Shown: positions 1-8,550 of the stretch, piece after piece | Numbering within the stretch: the first letter of the stretch is position 1 | How the letters are laid out: each line of letters starts with the position of its first letter | Assembly: GCF_004331265.1 (NCBI RefSeq) | Contig: NZ_SJOO01000001.1 | Span: 744,001 to 808,000, forward strand | DNA length: 64,000 nucleotides | From: Enterobacter wuhouensis | GTDB lineage: Bacteria; Pseudomonadota; Gammaproteobacteria; Enterobacterales; Enterobacteriaceae | Direction: 5' to 3' | Position numbers and translations under genes: made by a program | The notes under the pieces: model-generated | Databases searched by the model: none | The model's input: only the letters and a program-made list of their open reading frames with translations | Told to the model about the DNA's origin: nothing

Positions 1-3000
1 CAGCCACTGCTGCCACGCCTGCTGCACGCTTTCCACTTTCAGCATCTGAACGCGGTCTCGGTGCGGATCGATGGCCATTTTCTCCAGACGTTTTTCAATC
101 GCCTGCAGATAGCGCAGCGTATCGCCCAGACGCTTAAAGCCGTTGCCGGTGACAAAGCCGCGATAGACCAGCCCCGCCATCTGCGCCTTCACGTCCGAGA
201 GCCCCAGCGCCATGGTCATATCCACGCGCCCCTTCAGGCGCTTGTTGATATTGAACACGGCGGTGAGGATCTGCTCGACCTGTTTGGCAATCTCCACCAC
301 GGTGTCGTTCAGCTCCGCGCGCACCTTTTCATGAAGCTTCGCAAAGCCCTCTTCCGTCCAGACCGGACCGCCCGCCTCGTGGATCAGCTTGTCCACGCCG
401 CAGGAGATGCAGTCGTCAATCAGATCCAGCACCTTGCCGTACGGGTTAAAGTACAGCCCCAGCTTGGCTTTGTTCGGCAGCTTCTCGTGCAGATACTTGA
501 TCGGCGACGGGATGTTCAGCAGCAGCAGGCGACGCAGCCCGCGCCACATCATCTGCTGCTGTTCCAGCGGGTTATCAAAGAGCTTGATCGCCACGCTGTC
601 GCGCTCGTCCACCAGCGCAGGCCAGGCTTTGACCTTATAGTTGCCGCGCTTCTGTTCGTAGCTTTCCGGAAGCTGACCGAAGCTCCAGATGTGTAGCCCG
701 CTCTGCTCGATGCCGTCGTCCGCCACCGCAGACAGCGTCTCCTGAACTTTTCCCTTCAGGGCATCCTTCAGCTCGCTCAGCGAACGCCCTTCCTGCAGCT
801 TTCTGTTTTTGTCGTCCACCACGCGGAAGCTGATTTTCAGGTGATCGGGCACCTGATCCCAGTTCCAGTCCTCTCGGTCGATGGTGGTGCCGGTCATGCG
901 GCGGAACTCGCGCTCGAGCGCGTCCAGCAGCGGCAGTTCCAGCGGCGTGACGCGGCCTAAAAAGGCTTCCGCATAGTTTGGCGCAGGCACAAAGTTACGG
1001 CGCACCGGTTTCGGCAGGGATTTGATCAGCGCAATCACCAGCTCGCGGCGCAGGCCGGGGATTTGCCACTCAAACCCGCTCTCTTCCACCTGGTTCAGCA
1101 GCGGCAGCGGAATGTGGACGGTCACGCCGTCCGCGTCCGTGCCCGGCTCAAACTGATAGGTCAGGCGCAGCTTGAGGTTGCCCTGATGCCAGAAGTTCGG
1201 GTAGTCGAGCTTGCTGACCGACTCCGCCCCTTCCTTAATCAGCATGCTCTTTTCGAAGTTGAGCAGGTCCGGCGTCTCTTTGCTGGCCTTTTTCCACCAG
1301 CTGTCGAAGTGGCGGGCAGAAATCACCTCGTGGCTGATGCGCTGGTCGTAAAACTCAAACAGCGCCTCATCGTCCACCAGAATATCGCGACGGCGGGACT
1401 TGTGCTCAAGCTCCTCCACTTCGGCGCGCAGCTTCAGGTTTTCGCGGAAGAACGCGTGGCGCGTCTGCCAGTCACCCTCCACCAGCGCGTGGCGGATAAA
1501 CAGCTCTCGGCTGAGCGCCGGATCAATCTGGCTGTAGTTAACCTTGCGCGCGGCGACCACCGGCAGGCCGTAAACGGTCACCTTCTCGGTCGCCATCACC
1601 GCGCCCTGCGCGCGCTCCCAGTGCGGTTCACTGTACGAGCGTTTCAGCAGGTGCTGCGCCACCGGCTCAACCCATTCCGGATCGATACGCGCGGCAATGC
1701 GCCCCCACAGGCGGCTGGTTTCCACCAGCTCGGCGACCATCGTCCACTTCGGCGGCTTCTTGAACAGACCGGAACCGGGGAAGATGGAGAAGCGCGCGTT
1801 GCGTGCGCCGGTAAACTCCTGCTTGTCCGCATCTTTCATCCCGATATGGGACAGCAGGCCGGTCAGCAGCGCGATATGAATTTCGCGGTACTCCGCAGGC
1901 TCGCTGTTCACCGGGATCCCCAGCTCTTTCACCACCTGACGCAGCTGCGTGTAGATATCCTGCCACTCGCGCACGCGCAGGTAGTTGAGGAAATCCACGC
2001 GGCACTGGCGGCGGAACTGGTTCGAGGAGAGCGCTTTCTGCTGCTCGCCGAGGTAGTTCCACAGGTTGACGAAGGCGAGGAAGTCGGACTCTTTGTCGTG
2101 GAAGCGACGGTGCTTTTCATCAGACGCCTGCTGCTTGTCCATCGGACGCTCGCGCGGGTCCTGAATGGAGAGCGCCGAGGTGATGATCATCGCCTCGCGC
2201 ACGCAGCCGTGCTTTTGCGCTTCCAGCACCATACGGGCCAGACGCGGATCGACCGGCAGCTGGCTGAGCTGGCGCCCCAGCGGCGTCAGCCTGTAGGCCG
2301 TTGCCTGCTCGTCGGTGGTAATCGCGCCCAGTTCTTCCAGCAGGCGCACGCCGTCCTGAATGTTGCGCTTGTCCGGCGCTTCCACAAACGGAAACGCCGC
2401 GATGTCGCCCAGCCCCAGCGCGGTCATCTGCAGGATAACGGACGCCAGGTTTGTGCGCAGAATTTCCGGATCGGTAAACTCCGGGCGCGAGAGGAAATCG
2501 TCCTCAGAATAGAGGCGAATACAGATCCCTTCCGACACGCGGCCGCAGCGGCCCTTACGCTGGTTGGCGGAAGCCTGAGACACTGGCTCAATCGGCAGGC
2601 GCTGAACCTTGGTGCGGTAGCTGTAGCGGCTGATGCGCGCCGTACCCGGATCGATAACGTATTTGATGCCCGGCACGGTCAGCGAGGTTTCCGCCACGTT
2701 GGTCGCCAGCACGATGCGCCTCCCGCCGTGCGGCTGGAACACGCGGTTCTGCTCGCTGTTGGAGAGGCGGGCATAAAGCGGCAGAATCTCGGTGTGGCGC
2801 AGATCGCGCTTGCTGAGCGCATCGGCGGTGTCGCGAATTTCGCGCTCGCCGCTCATGAAGATCAGGATGTCGCCCGAACTCTCGTTGCCCAGCTCGTCGA
2901 CGGCGTCAAAGATAGCCTGTAGCTGATCGCGCTCGGTATCGTCCGCCTCCTCCACAATCGGGCGATAGCGCACCTCGACCGGATAGGTGCGGCCCGAGAC

Positions 3001-3744
3001 TTCAATAATCGGCGCATTGTTGAAATGCTTCGAGAAGCGCTCCGGGTCGATGGTCGCGGAGGTGATGATGATTTTCAGATCCGGGCGACGCGGCAGCAGC
3101 TCTTTAAGGTAGCCGAGCAGGAAGTCGATGTTCAGGCTGCGCTCGTGCGCCTCATCGATGATGATGGTGTCGTACTGCATCAGCAGGCGATCCTGCTGGA
3201 TCTCCGCCAGCAGGATACCGTCGGTCATCAGCTTGACCATGGTGTTATCGCTGACGTGGTCGCTGAATCGCACCTTATACCCGATGCAGCCGCCCGGCTC
3301 CGTCTGCAGCTCTTCGGCAATACGGTTCGCCACGGTACGCGCGGCCAGTCGACGCGGCTGGGTGTGGCCAATCAGCCCTTTCACCCCGCGCCCCAGCTCC
3401 ATACAGATTTTCGGCAGCTGGGTGGTTTTCCCCGAACCGGTTTCCCCCGCGACAATCACCACCTGGTGATCGCGGACCGCCTCAAGGATGTCCTGTTTTT
3501 TCTGACTGACGGGCAGATTTTCCGGGTAGGTAATTGCCGGGCGTGCGGCTTCGCGCAGCACGACTTTCCCTGCCGCCTGTTCAATCTCTTTCGCCATCTC
3601 CTGGTAAATGGCCTGTTGTGCATCAGGATTTTTAACCTTCTTGACCCCGTGCAGGCGGCGCGCAAACCGCTGTTTATCCCGCAGCATAAGGGTATCCAGC
3701 TGTTTCAGGAGCATCGGGAAGGTTAATTTTAGTTGTTCTGTCAT
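1..3744 (-). CDS. hrpA: ATP-dependent RNA helicase HrpA (3' end beyond window)
   Basis: DEAH-box RNA helicase; in E. coli it rescues stalled ribosomes and has been linked to mRNA processing. The leftward reading frame is open from the ATG at 3744 to the window edge (1248 codons; the E. coli protein is about 1300), so only the C-terminal tail is missing. The N-terminus reads MTEQLKLTF. Walker A GETGSGKTT and the DEAH box IIIDEAHERS are present, followed by the SAT motif (IITSATID) and motif VI (QRKGRCGR). Several long open frames on the opposite strand are shadows of this gene. Divergent from azoR across about 200 bp, as in E. coli. Identification is secure. Confidence 0.97.
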   Translation of the reverse strand, partial: MTEQLKLTFPMLLKQLDTLMLRDKQRFARRLHGVKKVKNPDAQQAIYQEMAKEIEQAAGKVVLREAARPAITYPENLPVSQKKQDILEAVRDHQVVIVAGETGSGKTTQLPKICMELGRGVKGLIGHTQPRRLAARTVANRIAEELQTEPGGCIGYKVRFSDHVSDNTMVKLMTDGILLAEIQQDRLLMQYDTIIIDEAHERSLNIDFLLGYLKELLPRRPDLKIIITSATIDPERFSKHFNNAPIIEVSGRTYPVEVRYRPIVEEADDTERDQLQAIFDAVDELGNESSGDILIFMSGEREIRDTADALSKRDLRHTEILPLYARLSNSEQNRVFQPHGGRRIVLATNVAETSLTVPGIKYVIDPGTARISRYSYRTKVQRLPIEPVSQASANQRKGRCGRVSEGICIRLYSEDDFLSRPEFTDPEILRTNLASVILQMTALGLGDIAAFPFVEAPDKRNIQDGVRLLEELGAITTDEQATAYRLTPLGRQLSQLPVDPRLARMVLEAQKHGCVREAMIITSALSIQDPRERPMDKQQASDEKHRRFHDKESDFLAFVNLWNYLGEQQKALSSNQFRRQCRVDFLNYLRVREWQDIYTQLRQVVKELGIPVNSEPAEYREIHIALLTGLLSHIGMKDADKQEFTGARNARFSIFPGSGLFKKPPKWTMVAELVETSRLWGRIAARIDPEWVEPVAQHLLKRSYSEPHWERAQGAVMATEKVTVYGLPVVAARKVNYSQIDPALSRELFIRHALVEGDWQTRHAFFRENLKLRAEVEELEHKSRRRDILVDDEALFEFYDQRISHEVISARHFDSWWKKASKETPDLLNFEKSMLIKEGAESVSKLDYPNFWHQGNLKLRLTYQFEPGTDADGVTVHIPLPLLNQVEESGFEWQIPGLRRELVIALIKSLPKPVRRNFVPAPNYAEAFLGRVTPLELPLLDALEREFRRMTGTTIDREDWNWDQVPDHLKISFRVVDDKNRKLQEGRSLSELKDALKGKVQETLSAVADDGIEQSGLHIWSFGQLPESYEQKRGNYKVKAWPALVDERDSVAIKLFDNPLEQQQMMWRGLRRLLLLNIPSPIKYLHEKLPNKAKLGLYFNPYGKVLDLIDDCISCGVDKLIHEAGGPVWTEEGFAKLHEKVRAELNDTVVEIAKQVEQILTAVFNINKRLKGRVDMTMALGLSDVKAQMAGLVYRGFVTGNGFKRLGDTLRYLQAIEKRLEKMAIDPHRDRVQMLKVESVQQAWQQWL

Positions 3745-3891
3745 AGCGTTAACGGGCAGTGCACTGCCGGATAAATTCTCTTTTTAATGATTGATATAGA
3801 GTACCACATCGGCGCTTTTCGCGCCTTATTCAAAAATTTCGAACATAGACTTCGATATATTGCGCTATCCCTGCGACAGGATTGTGAATAA

Positions 3892-4554
<663 letters not shown>

Positions 4555-4561
4555 GATTTCG

Positions 4562-4590
4562 CCCTCTCACCGCCCGGTGGGAGGGTTTTT
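4562..4590 (+). terminator. azoR rho-independent terminator
   Basis: A 9-bp stem (CCCTCTCAC / GTGGGAGGG, one G-T pair) with a 6-nt loop is followed directly by TTTTTCTTTT. It begins 8 nt after the azoR stop codon. Confidence 0.9.
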
Positions 4591-4643
4591 CTTTTCCCCA
4601 CATTTCGTTATCATCCGCGCTCATTCTCCAGCGGTTCCTTTTA

Positions 4644-5330
4644 ATGTCTGCCATTAATGATACGTTTGTTGCCCCGCCGTGTTTCGACGAAATTGAACTC
4701 CTCTGGCAGGACGAACATCTGCTGCTGATCAACAAGCCCTCCGGACTTCTCAGCCTTTCAGGCAAAAATCCGCAGAACCTCGATTCCGTTCATTATCGTC
4801 TGGTTCAGTCTTTTCCAGGCTGCACGCTGGTGCATCGTCTGGATTTTGGCACGTCAGGGATTATGGCGATCGCGCGAAACAAAGCGATCAACGCCGCGCT
4901 GTGCCATCAGTTCAGCCAGCGTGCGGTGAGCAAGGTCTATGCCGCGCTGCTCTGCGGACACGTTGAGAATGACGAAGGGATAATTGATGCGCCAATTGCT
5001 AAAGATCCGGCGCTGTTTCCGCTGATGTCGATTTGCGCCGTCACGGGCAAACCTGCCCGCTCGCGCTACCGGGTGATCGAACGTTTTTATCAGCCGACGG
5101 GGTTGCCGTTGACGCGGGTTGAGCTTACGCCGGAAACCGGGCGTACGCACCAGCTGCGCATTCACTGCCAGCAGCTGGGCCACCCTATTTTGGGCTGCGA
5201 TTTATATGGCGGCCTTGAATGGCCCGGCGCCGGAATGACGCCGCGGCTGATGCTGCACGCCAGCGGGCTGGATTTTGTGCATCCGGTGAGCGGAGAGGCA
5301 ATCAACGCCCGCCACGCTGCACCGTTTTAA
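4644..5330 (+). CDS. RluA-family pseudouridine synthase
   Basis: Predicted RNA uridine-to-pseudouridine isomerase, 228 residues. The RluA catalytic motif HRLDFGTSG lies near residues 64-72, with the catalytic Asp at about residue 67. A second family block, ETGRTHQLRIHCQQLGHPI, is in the C-terminal half. There is no S4 domain, so the architecture is the short RluA/RluC-like catalytic core only. The RNA target cannot be read from the sequence. It follows azoR after its terminator and is convergent with yaiL, with only 7 bp between the stops. This gene is not at this position in E. coli K-12. Confidence 0.88.
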   Translation: MSAINDTFVAPPCFDEIELLWQDEHLLLINKPSGLLSLSGKNPQNLDSVHYRLVQSFPGCTLVHRLDFGTSGIMAIARNKAINAALCHQFSQRAVSKVYAALLCGHVENDEGIIDAPIAKDPALFPLMSICAVTGKPARSRYRVIERFYQPTGLPLTRVELTPETGRTHQLRIHCQQLGHPILGCDLYGGLEWPGAGMTPRLMLHASGLDFVHPVSGEAINARHAAPF

Positions 5331-5337
5331 ACAGGGT

Positions 5338-5877
5338 TTACCACATCAAATCGTCAGGGATTTTGAAGTCCGCGTATGGATCGTCCTCGTCCTGCTCTTC
5401 CTGGCTCAGCGCGCTGTTCAGAACGATGCTGTCGGCATCGCGCTGGGCGATTTTATCCGCAACCACCGCCGGGATGATCGCGTATTCGCAGTCGCCGTTG
5501 GCGTTAATCACCAGACGCGCAATCGCCAGACGGCCGTTGATCAGCTGGGCCTGCGTTTGCTTATCGACCTCAATTTTTTTGATCAGATTGCCGTCGGTAA
5601 AGTTAAAGGTGATGTTGCCTCTTGAAACGGTAATGCGGTTCATCTCAATCAGCTGCTTCACCTGCGCTTTAAACTCCTTCGCCAGCACGGCCTGCTTCTG
5701 CTGCTCGCTGAGCTGTTTATCGCGCTCGATCTGCGCCTTCTTGTTTTCTTCGACGGCTTCTCTCGCCTCGCGCGCCTGCACGCGAGATTTTTTCGCCGTG
5801 CGCTGAACCTTAGCCATTTTCTTGCTGGACACGAGGCCCGCTTTCAACATCTGCTCTTGTAAGGTGAGTTTTGTCAT
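5338..5877 (-). CDS. yaiL: DUF2058 protein YaiL
   Basis: A 179-residue protein of the DUF2058 family, collinear with E. coli YaiL from MTKLTLQEQ to the C-terminal DDPYADFKIPDDLMW. The N-terminal third is a highly charged, probably coiled-coil helix (AREAREAVEENKKAQIERDK), consistent with its annotation in E. coli as a nucleoprotein or polynucleotide-associated protein. Molecular function is unknown. In E. coli yaiL is elsewhere on the chromosome, so the gene context differs here. Confidence 0.9.
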   Translation of the reverse strand: MTKLTLQEQMLKAGLVSSKKMAKVQRTAKKSRVQAREAREAVEENKKAQIERDKQLSEQQKQAVLAKEFKAQVKQLIEMNRITVSRGNITFNFTDGNLIKKIEVDKQTQAQLINGRLAIARLVINANGDCEYAIIPAVVADKIAQRDADSIVLNSALSQEEQDEDDPYADFKIPDDLMW

Positions 5878-5928
5878 GATCGTATCTAAACCGGTTGGAA
5901 ATTTGGGGGGATTATAGCGGGAATTGGG

Positions 5929-5964
5929 CAGGATACGCCAGACAAGCAGGCGTGGCGTATCCTG
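5929..5964. repeat. Perfect 12-bp inverted repeat, 12-nt loop
   Basis: CAGGATACGCCA (5929-5940) and TGGCGTATCCTG (5953-5964) are exact inverted copies. It lies upstream of yaiL and before the AT-rich start of the type VI cargo unit. No T-run follows on either strand, so it is not a standard terminator. The rest of 5965-6147 is AT-rich with no gene seen. Confidence 0.7.
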
Positions 5965-6147
5965 GCCTAAGTCAGTCCCACAATTCCCTCAACATTTAAT
6001 AACGATAATATCTTTATAGTGATTAAAAAATGCCACGTCATTTTCTTAAAAAAATTGGGCCAAGAAAAAATATGATGTGGGTAGAATATTCCAGCTCACT
6101 TCAGGCGTAGGCTCGGCTTTATTGTATAGATAGGATGATAAGAGACT

Positions 6148-6669
6148 GTGGCTATAAATGGAACAATGATGCTTAATGGTGCTGACTATGCGCCTTTCAA
6201 CCTGTATGGCGTTGGCGTATTTATGGCGCATTCGGGGCAAGGTGCTTACCGTAACAATGGTTTTTGCGGCGCAATTAAAGGTTCGGGCCCAATTCCACCG
6301 GGTAAATACTGGATTGTTGACAGAGGGGCCGGAGGCTTCTTATCGGGTATAAAAGCTAATCTTCAGGATCGGTGGAACAAAATTAGATCCGGCGCAGAAT
6401 TTGGGCGTGATGAATGGTTCGCCTTATACAAGGACGACTGGGGAATCGACGACGGCACCTGGATTGATAATGTTTATCGAGGTTTGTTTAGGCTGCATCC
6501 GGGCACGGTGTCGGAGGGATGTATAACTATCGCCCATAATTCTGATTATGCAATGATCCGTAACGCACTGATGAGTACAGAACTTATTCCGGTTCCCTGT
6601 ATGCGTACGCTTATGGCACGCGGATGGGTGGAGGTTTTTGAAAATGGTTACACCCATACTTGTGCGTAA
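6148..6669 (+). CDS. Tlde1-like (DUF2778) peptidoglycan-targeting type VI effector
   Basis: A 173-residue protein with the DUF2778/Tlde1 signature: the L,D-transpeptidase-like active site HPGTVSEGC, with His at about 117, Ser 122 and catalytic Cys at about 125. Tlde1 proteins act in the periplasm of target cells, cutting or exchanging D-amino acids on tetrapeptide stems. N-terminal blocks (MAHSGQG, PIPPGKYWIVDRG) are also typical of the family. The start is a GTG at 6148; no in-frame ATG lies just upstream. The next genes, a small two-helix membrane protein and Hcp, support delivery by type VI secretion. No signal peptide is present, as expected for an Hcp-loaded effector. Base composition is more AT-rich than its neighbours, suggesting transfer. 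Confidence 0.82.
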   Translation: MAINGTMMLNGADYAPFNLYGVGVFMAHSGQGAYRNNGFCGAIKGSGPIPPGKYWIVDRGAGGFLSGIKANLQDRWNKIRSGAEFGRDEWFALYKDDWGIDDGTWIDNVYRGLFRLHPGTVSEGCITIAHNSDYAMIRNALMSTELIPVPCMRTLMARGWVEVFENGYTHTCA

Positions 6670-6919
6670 TTGGCGCTTTAAAATTTTCAAAACAGCATGG
6701 TTTTTACTGATTAGCCTTTTGACTGGTCGCACTTTAGGACCAGCCGAAATGTATATCAATCATGACGTGGCCTCCTCTGTCTGTTATTTCATCTATGATG
6801 ACGTCAACGCTGAAACCATGTACGAAACATATACAAATATCGATATTTTAACCGTGTTAATCATTTCTATGATGATTTATATCTTAACAATTACATTATT
6901 AGAAAAAATAAGGAAATAG
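6644..6919 (+). CDS. Putative effector-immunity membrane protein
   Basis: A 91-residue protein not recognised by family. Two hydrophobic helices (about residues 14-28 and 68-87) flank an acidic, Tyr-rich loop of about 40 residues. A periplasmic loop would suit neutralisation of a peptidoglycan-targeting effector. The ATG at 6644 is preferred over an in-frame TTG at 6638, because GGAGG at 6630-6634 is 9 nt from the ATG but only 3 nt from the TTG. The gene overlaps the end of the effector by 26 nt in another frame, implying coupled expression. The immunity role is inferred from position and topology only. Confidence 0.65.
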   Translation: MVTPILVRNWRFKIFKTAWFLLISLLTGRTLGPAEMYINHDVASSVCYFIYDDVNAETMYETYTNIDILTVLIISMMIYILTITLLEKIRK

Positions 6920-6922
6920 AGC

Positions 6923-7414
6923 ATGCCAATTCCTCCCTATTTGTGGCTTAAAGATGATGGCGGCGCGTGCATCACAGGATCGGTGGACGTCAAAGGCCGT
7001 GAAGGCAGCATTGAGATTATCGGGCTAAGTCACGGTCTTAATCTTCCGGTAGACAGCGCAAACGGCAAGATCACCGGCACACGACAGCACTCTTCCATGC
7101 GGTTCGAAAAGGAAGTTGATAGCGCCACGCCCTATCTCTACAAAGCCGCCTCTACCGGCAAGGCTTTTAAAAGCGCTGAAATCAGGTTCTATCATATTAA
7201 TGATGCCGGGCAGGAGGTGTGTTATTACACCGTGTTAATGGAACACGTTAAGGTGACTGGCGTTAACTGCAGCGTACCAAACGTAAAGATCGCCGCCAAC
7301 GACAAAATGAACCATGTAGAAAGCGTTAGCCTGAAGTATGAAAAAATCACTTGGCGCATCGTAGACGGGAACATCGTGCACAGTGACGCCTGGAATGAAC
7401 GTCCTACAGCCTAA
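6923..7414 (+). CDS. hcp: Hcp-family type VI secretion tube protein
   Basis: A 163-residue Hcp: MPIPPYLWLKDDGG start, IEIIGLSHGL strand, and the conserved late block HVESVSLKYEKITWRI. Hcp stacks as hexameric rings to form the type VI inner tube and carries small effectors in its lumen. No other type VI structural gene is in the window, so this is an orphan Hcp that must rely on a type VI cluster elsewhere. It starts 3 nt after the immunity-gene stop with RBS-like AAGGAAATAGAG, so the three genes form one unit, with cargo and immunity upstream of the carrier. Confidence 0.93.
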   Translation: MPIPPYLWLKDDGGACITGSVDVKGREGSIEIIGLSHGLNLPVDSANGKITGTRQHSSMRFEKEVDSATPYLYKAASTGKAFKSAEIRFYHINDAGQEVCYYTVLMEHVKVTGVNCSVPNVKIAANDKMNHVESVSLKYEKITWRIVDGNIVHSDAWNERPTA

Positions 7415-7418
7415 ATAC

Positions 7419-7436
7419 GAGGGGCCTAAGCCCCTC
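7419..7436 (+). terminator. Stem-loop after hcp
   Basis: Perfect 7-bp stem GAGGGGC / GCCCCTC with a 4-nt loop, beginning 4 nt after the hcp stop. There is no T-run after it, so it may stabilise the mRNA end rather than terminate transcription efficiently. Confidence 0.5.
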
Positions 7437-7551
7437 ATGAACTTCCCTCATGTTGCATTGAAATTAAGTCACTTCCCCTGCGCCACTGGCTCAGGCATAA
7501 ATTATGCATTGATAACTTCCTGGCAACATGAACTTAGGATGCATAACCACA

Positions 7552-8526
7552 ATGAGTAAAGCTTTTACATTTAGCCTTAAGCGCAGTTGCTTCGATGAAA
7601 ATTACAACCCGTCAGAAAATACGCGTACCACGACCAACTTTGCCAACCTGGCGCGTGGCGAAAAGCGTCAGGAAAATCTGCGCAACACGCTGGTGATGAT
7701 CAACAACCGCTTCAACGCCCTGGCGCGCTGGGATAACCCTAAAGCCGATCGTTATGCGGTTGAGCTTGAGATTATTTCCGTGGATATGAACGTCGATGGC
7801 GAAAATAGCTTCCCGGCCATTGAAATACTGCAAACCTTTATTGTCGATAAAAAAACCAACGAGCGCATCGAGGGTATCGTCGGGAATAACTTCTCGTCCT
7901 ACGTGCGTGACTATGATTTCAGCGTCTTGCTGCTCGAACACAATAAGGATCGGTCAACCTTCAGTATTCCAGAGAACTTTGGCGAACTGCACGGCAACAT
8001 TTTCAAGCACTTCACCCACTCTGCCGAATACAAAGAACACTTCAAAAAGCCGCCGGTGATCTGCCTTAGCGTCTCCAGCAAGGACATTTACCACCGCACC
8101 GGTAACACCCACCCGGTGCTAGGCATCGAGTATCAGCCTGACGGCACCTCGCTGACCGAGCAGTACTTCGGCAAGATGGGCCTGAAGGTGCGCTACTTCA
8201 TGCCGGAAAACAGCGCGGCGCCTTTCGCCTTCTATTATTCCGGCGATTTGCTGGCTGACTATTCGAATCTGGAGCTGATTGGCACCATCAGCACGATGGA
8301 AACGTTCCAGAAGATTTATCGTCCTGAAATTTATAACGCTAACTCAACCGCGGGCCAGTTCTATCAGCCGGATCTGAATCAGCAGGATCATTCCTTAACC
8401 AAAATTGTATATGACCGGGAAGAACGCAGCCAGCTGGCGATCCAGCAGGGTAAATTTACGGAAGAGCAGTTTATTAAGCCTTTCCAGCAACGTCTTGAGC
8501 AGTGGTCTCATAACTTCACGCTTTAA
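7552..8526 (+). CDS. mesX: MesX (DUF1852), partner of methionine synthase MesD
   Basis: A 324-residue protein of the DUF1852 family. DUF1852 proteins are encoded next to MesD-type core methionine synthases, and genetic work in other bacteria found them necessary for MesD function (named MesX, a putative oxygenase). It is followed by mesD 24 bp downstream, the expected gene pair. The start is taken at MSKAFTFSLKRS rather than an in-frame ATG 24 nt upstream, because MSKAF fits the family start. The preceding 115 bp hold no gene and may carry the promoter. The biochemical activity is not established from sequence. Confidence 0.88.
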   Translation: MSKAFTFSLKRSCFDENYNPSENTRTTTNFANLARGEKRQENLRNTLVMINNRFNALARWDNPKADRYAVELEIISVDMNVDGENSFPAIEILQTFIVDKKTNERIEGIVGNNFSSYVRDYDFSVLLLEHNKDRSTFSIPENFGELHGNIFKHFTHSAEYKEHFKKPPVICLSVSSKDIYHRTGNTHPVLGIEYQPDGTSLTEQYFGKMGLKVRYFMPENSAAPFAFYYSGDLLADYSNLELIGTISTMETFQKIYRPEIYNANSTAGQFYQPDLNQQDHSLTKIVYDREERSQLAIQQGKFTEEQFIKPFQQRLEQWSHNFTL

Positions 8527-8550
8527 TTAATCGAATAAGGTCTTTTTATT

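Noticed and set aside
1063..2922. A 619-codon open frame on the + strand
   Set aside because: It is antisense to hrpA and follows the codon phase of a GC-rich gene; no SD or family match.
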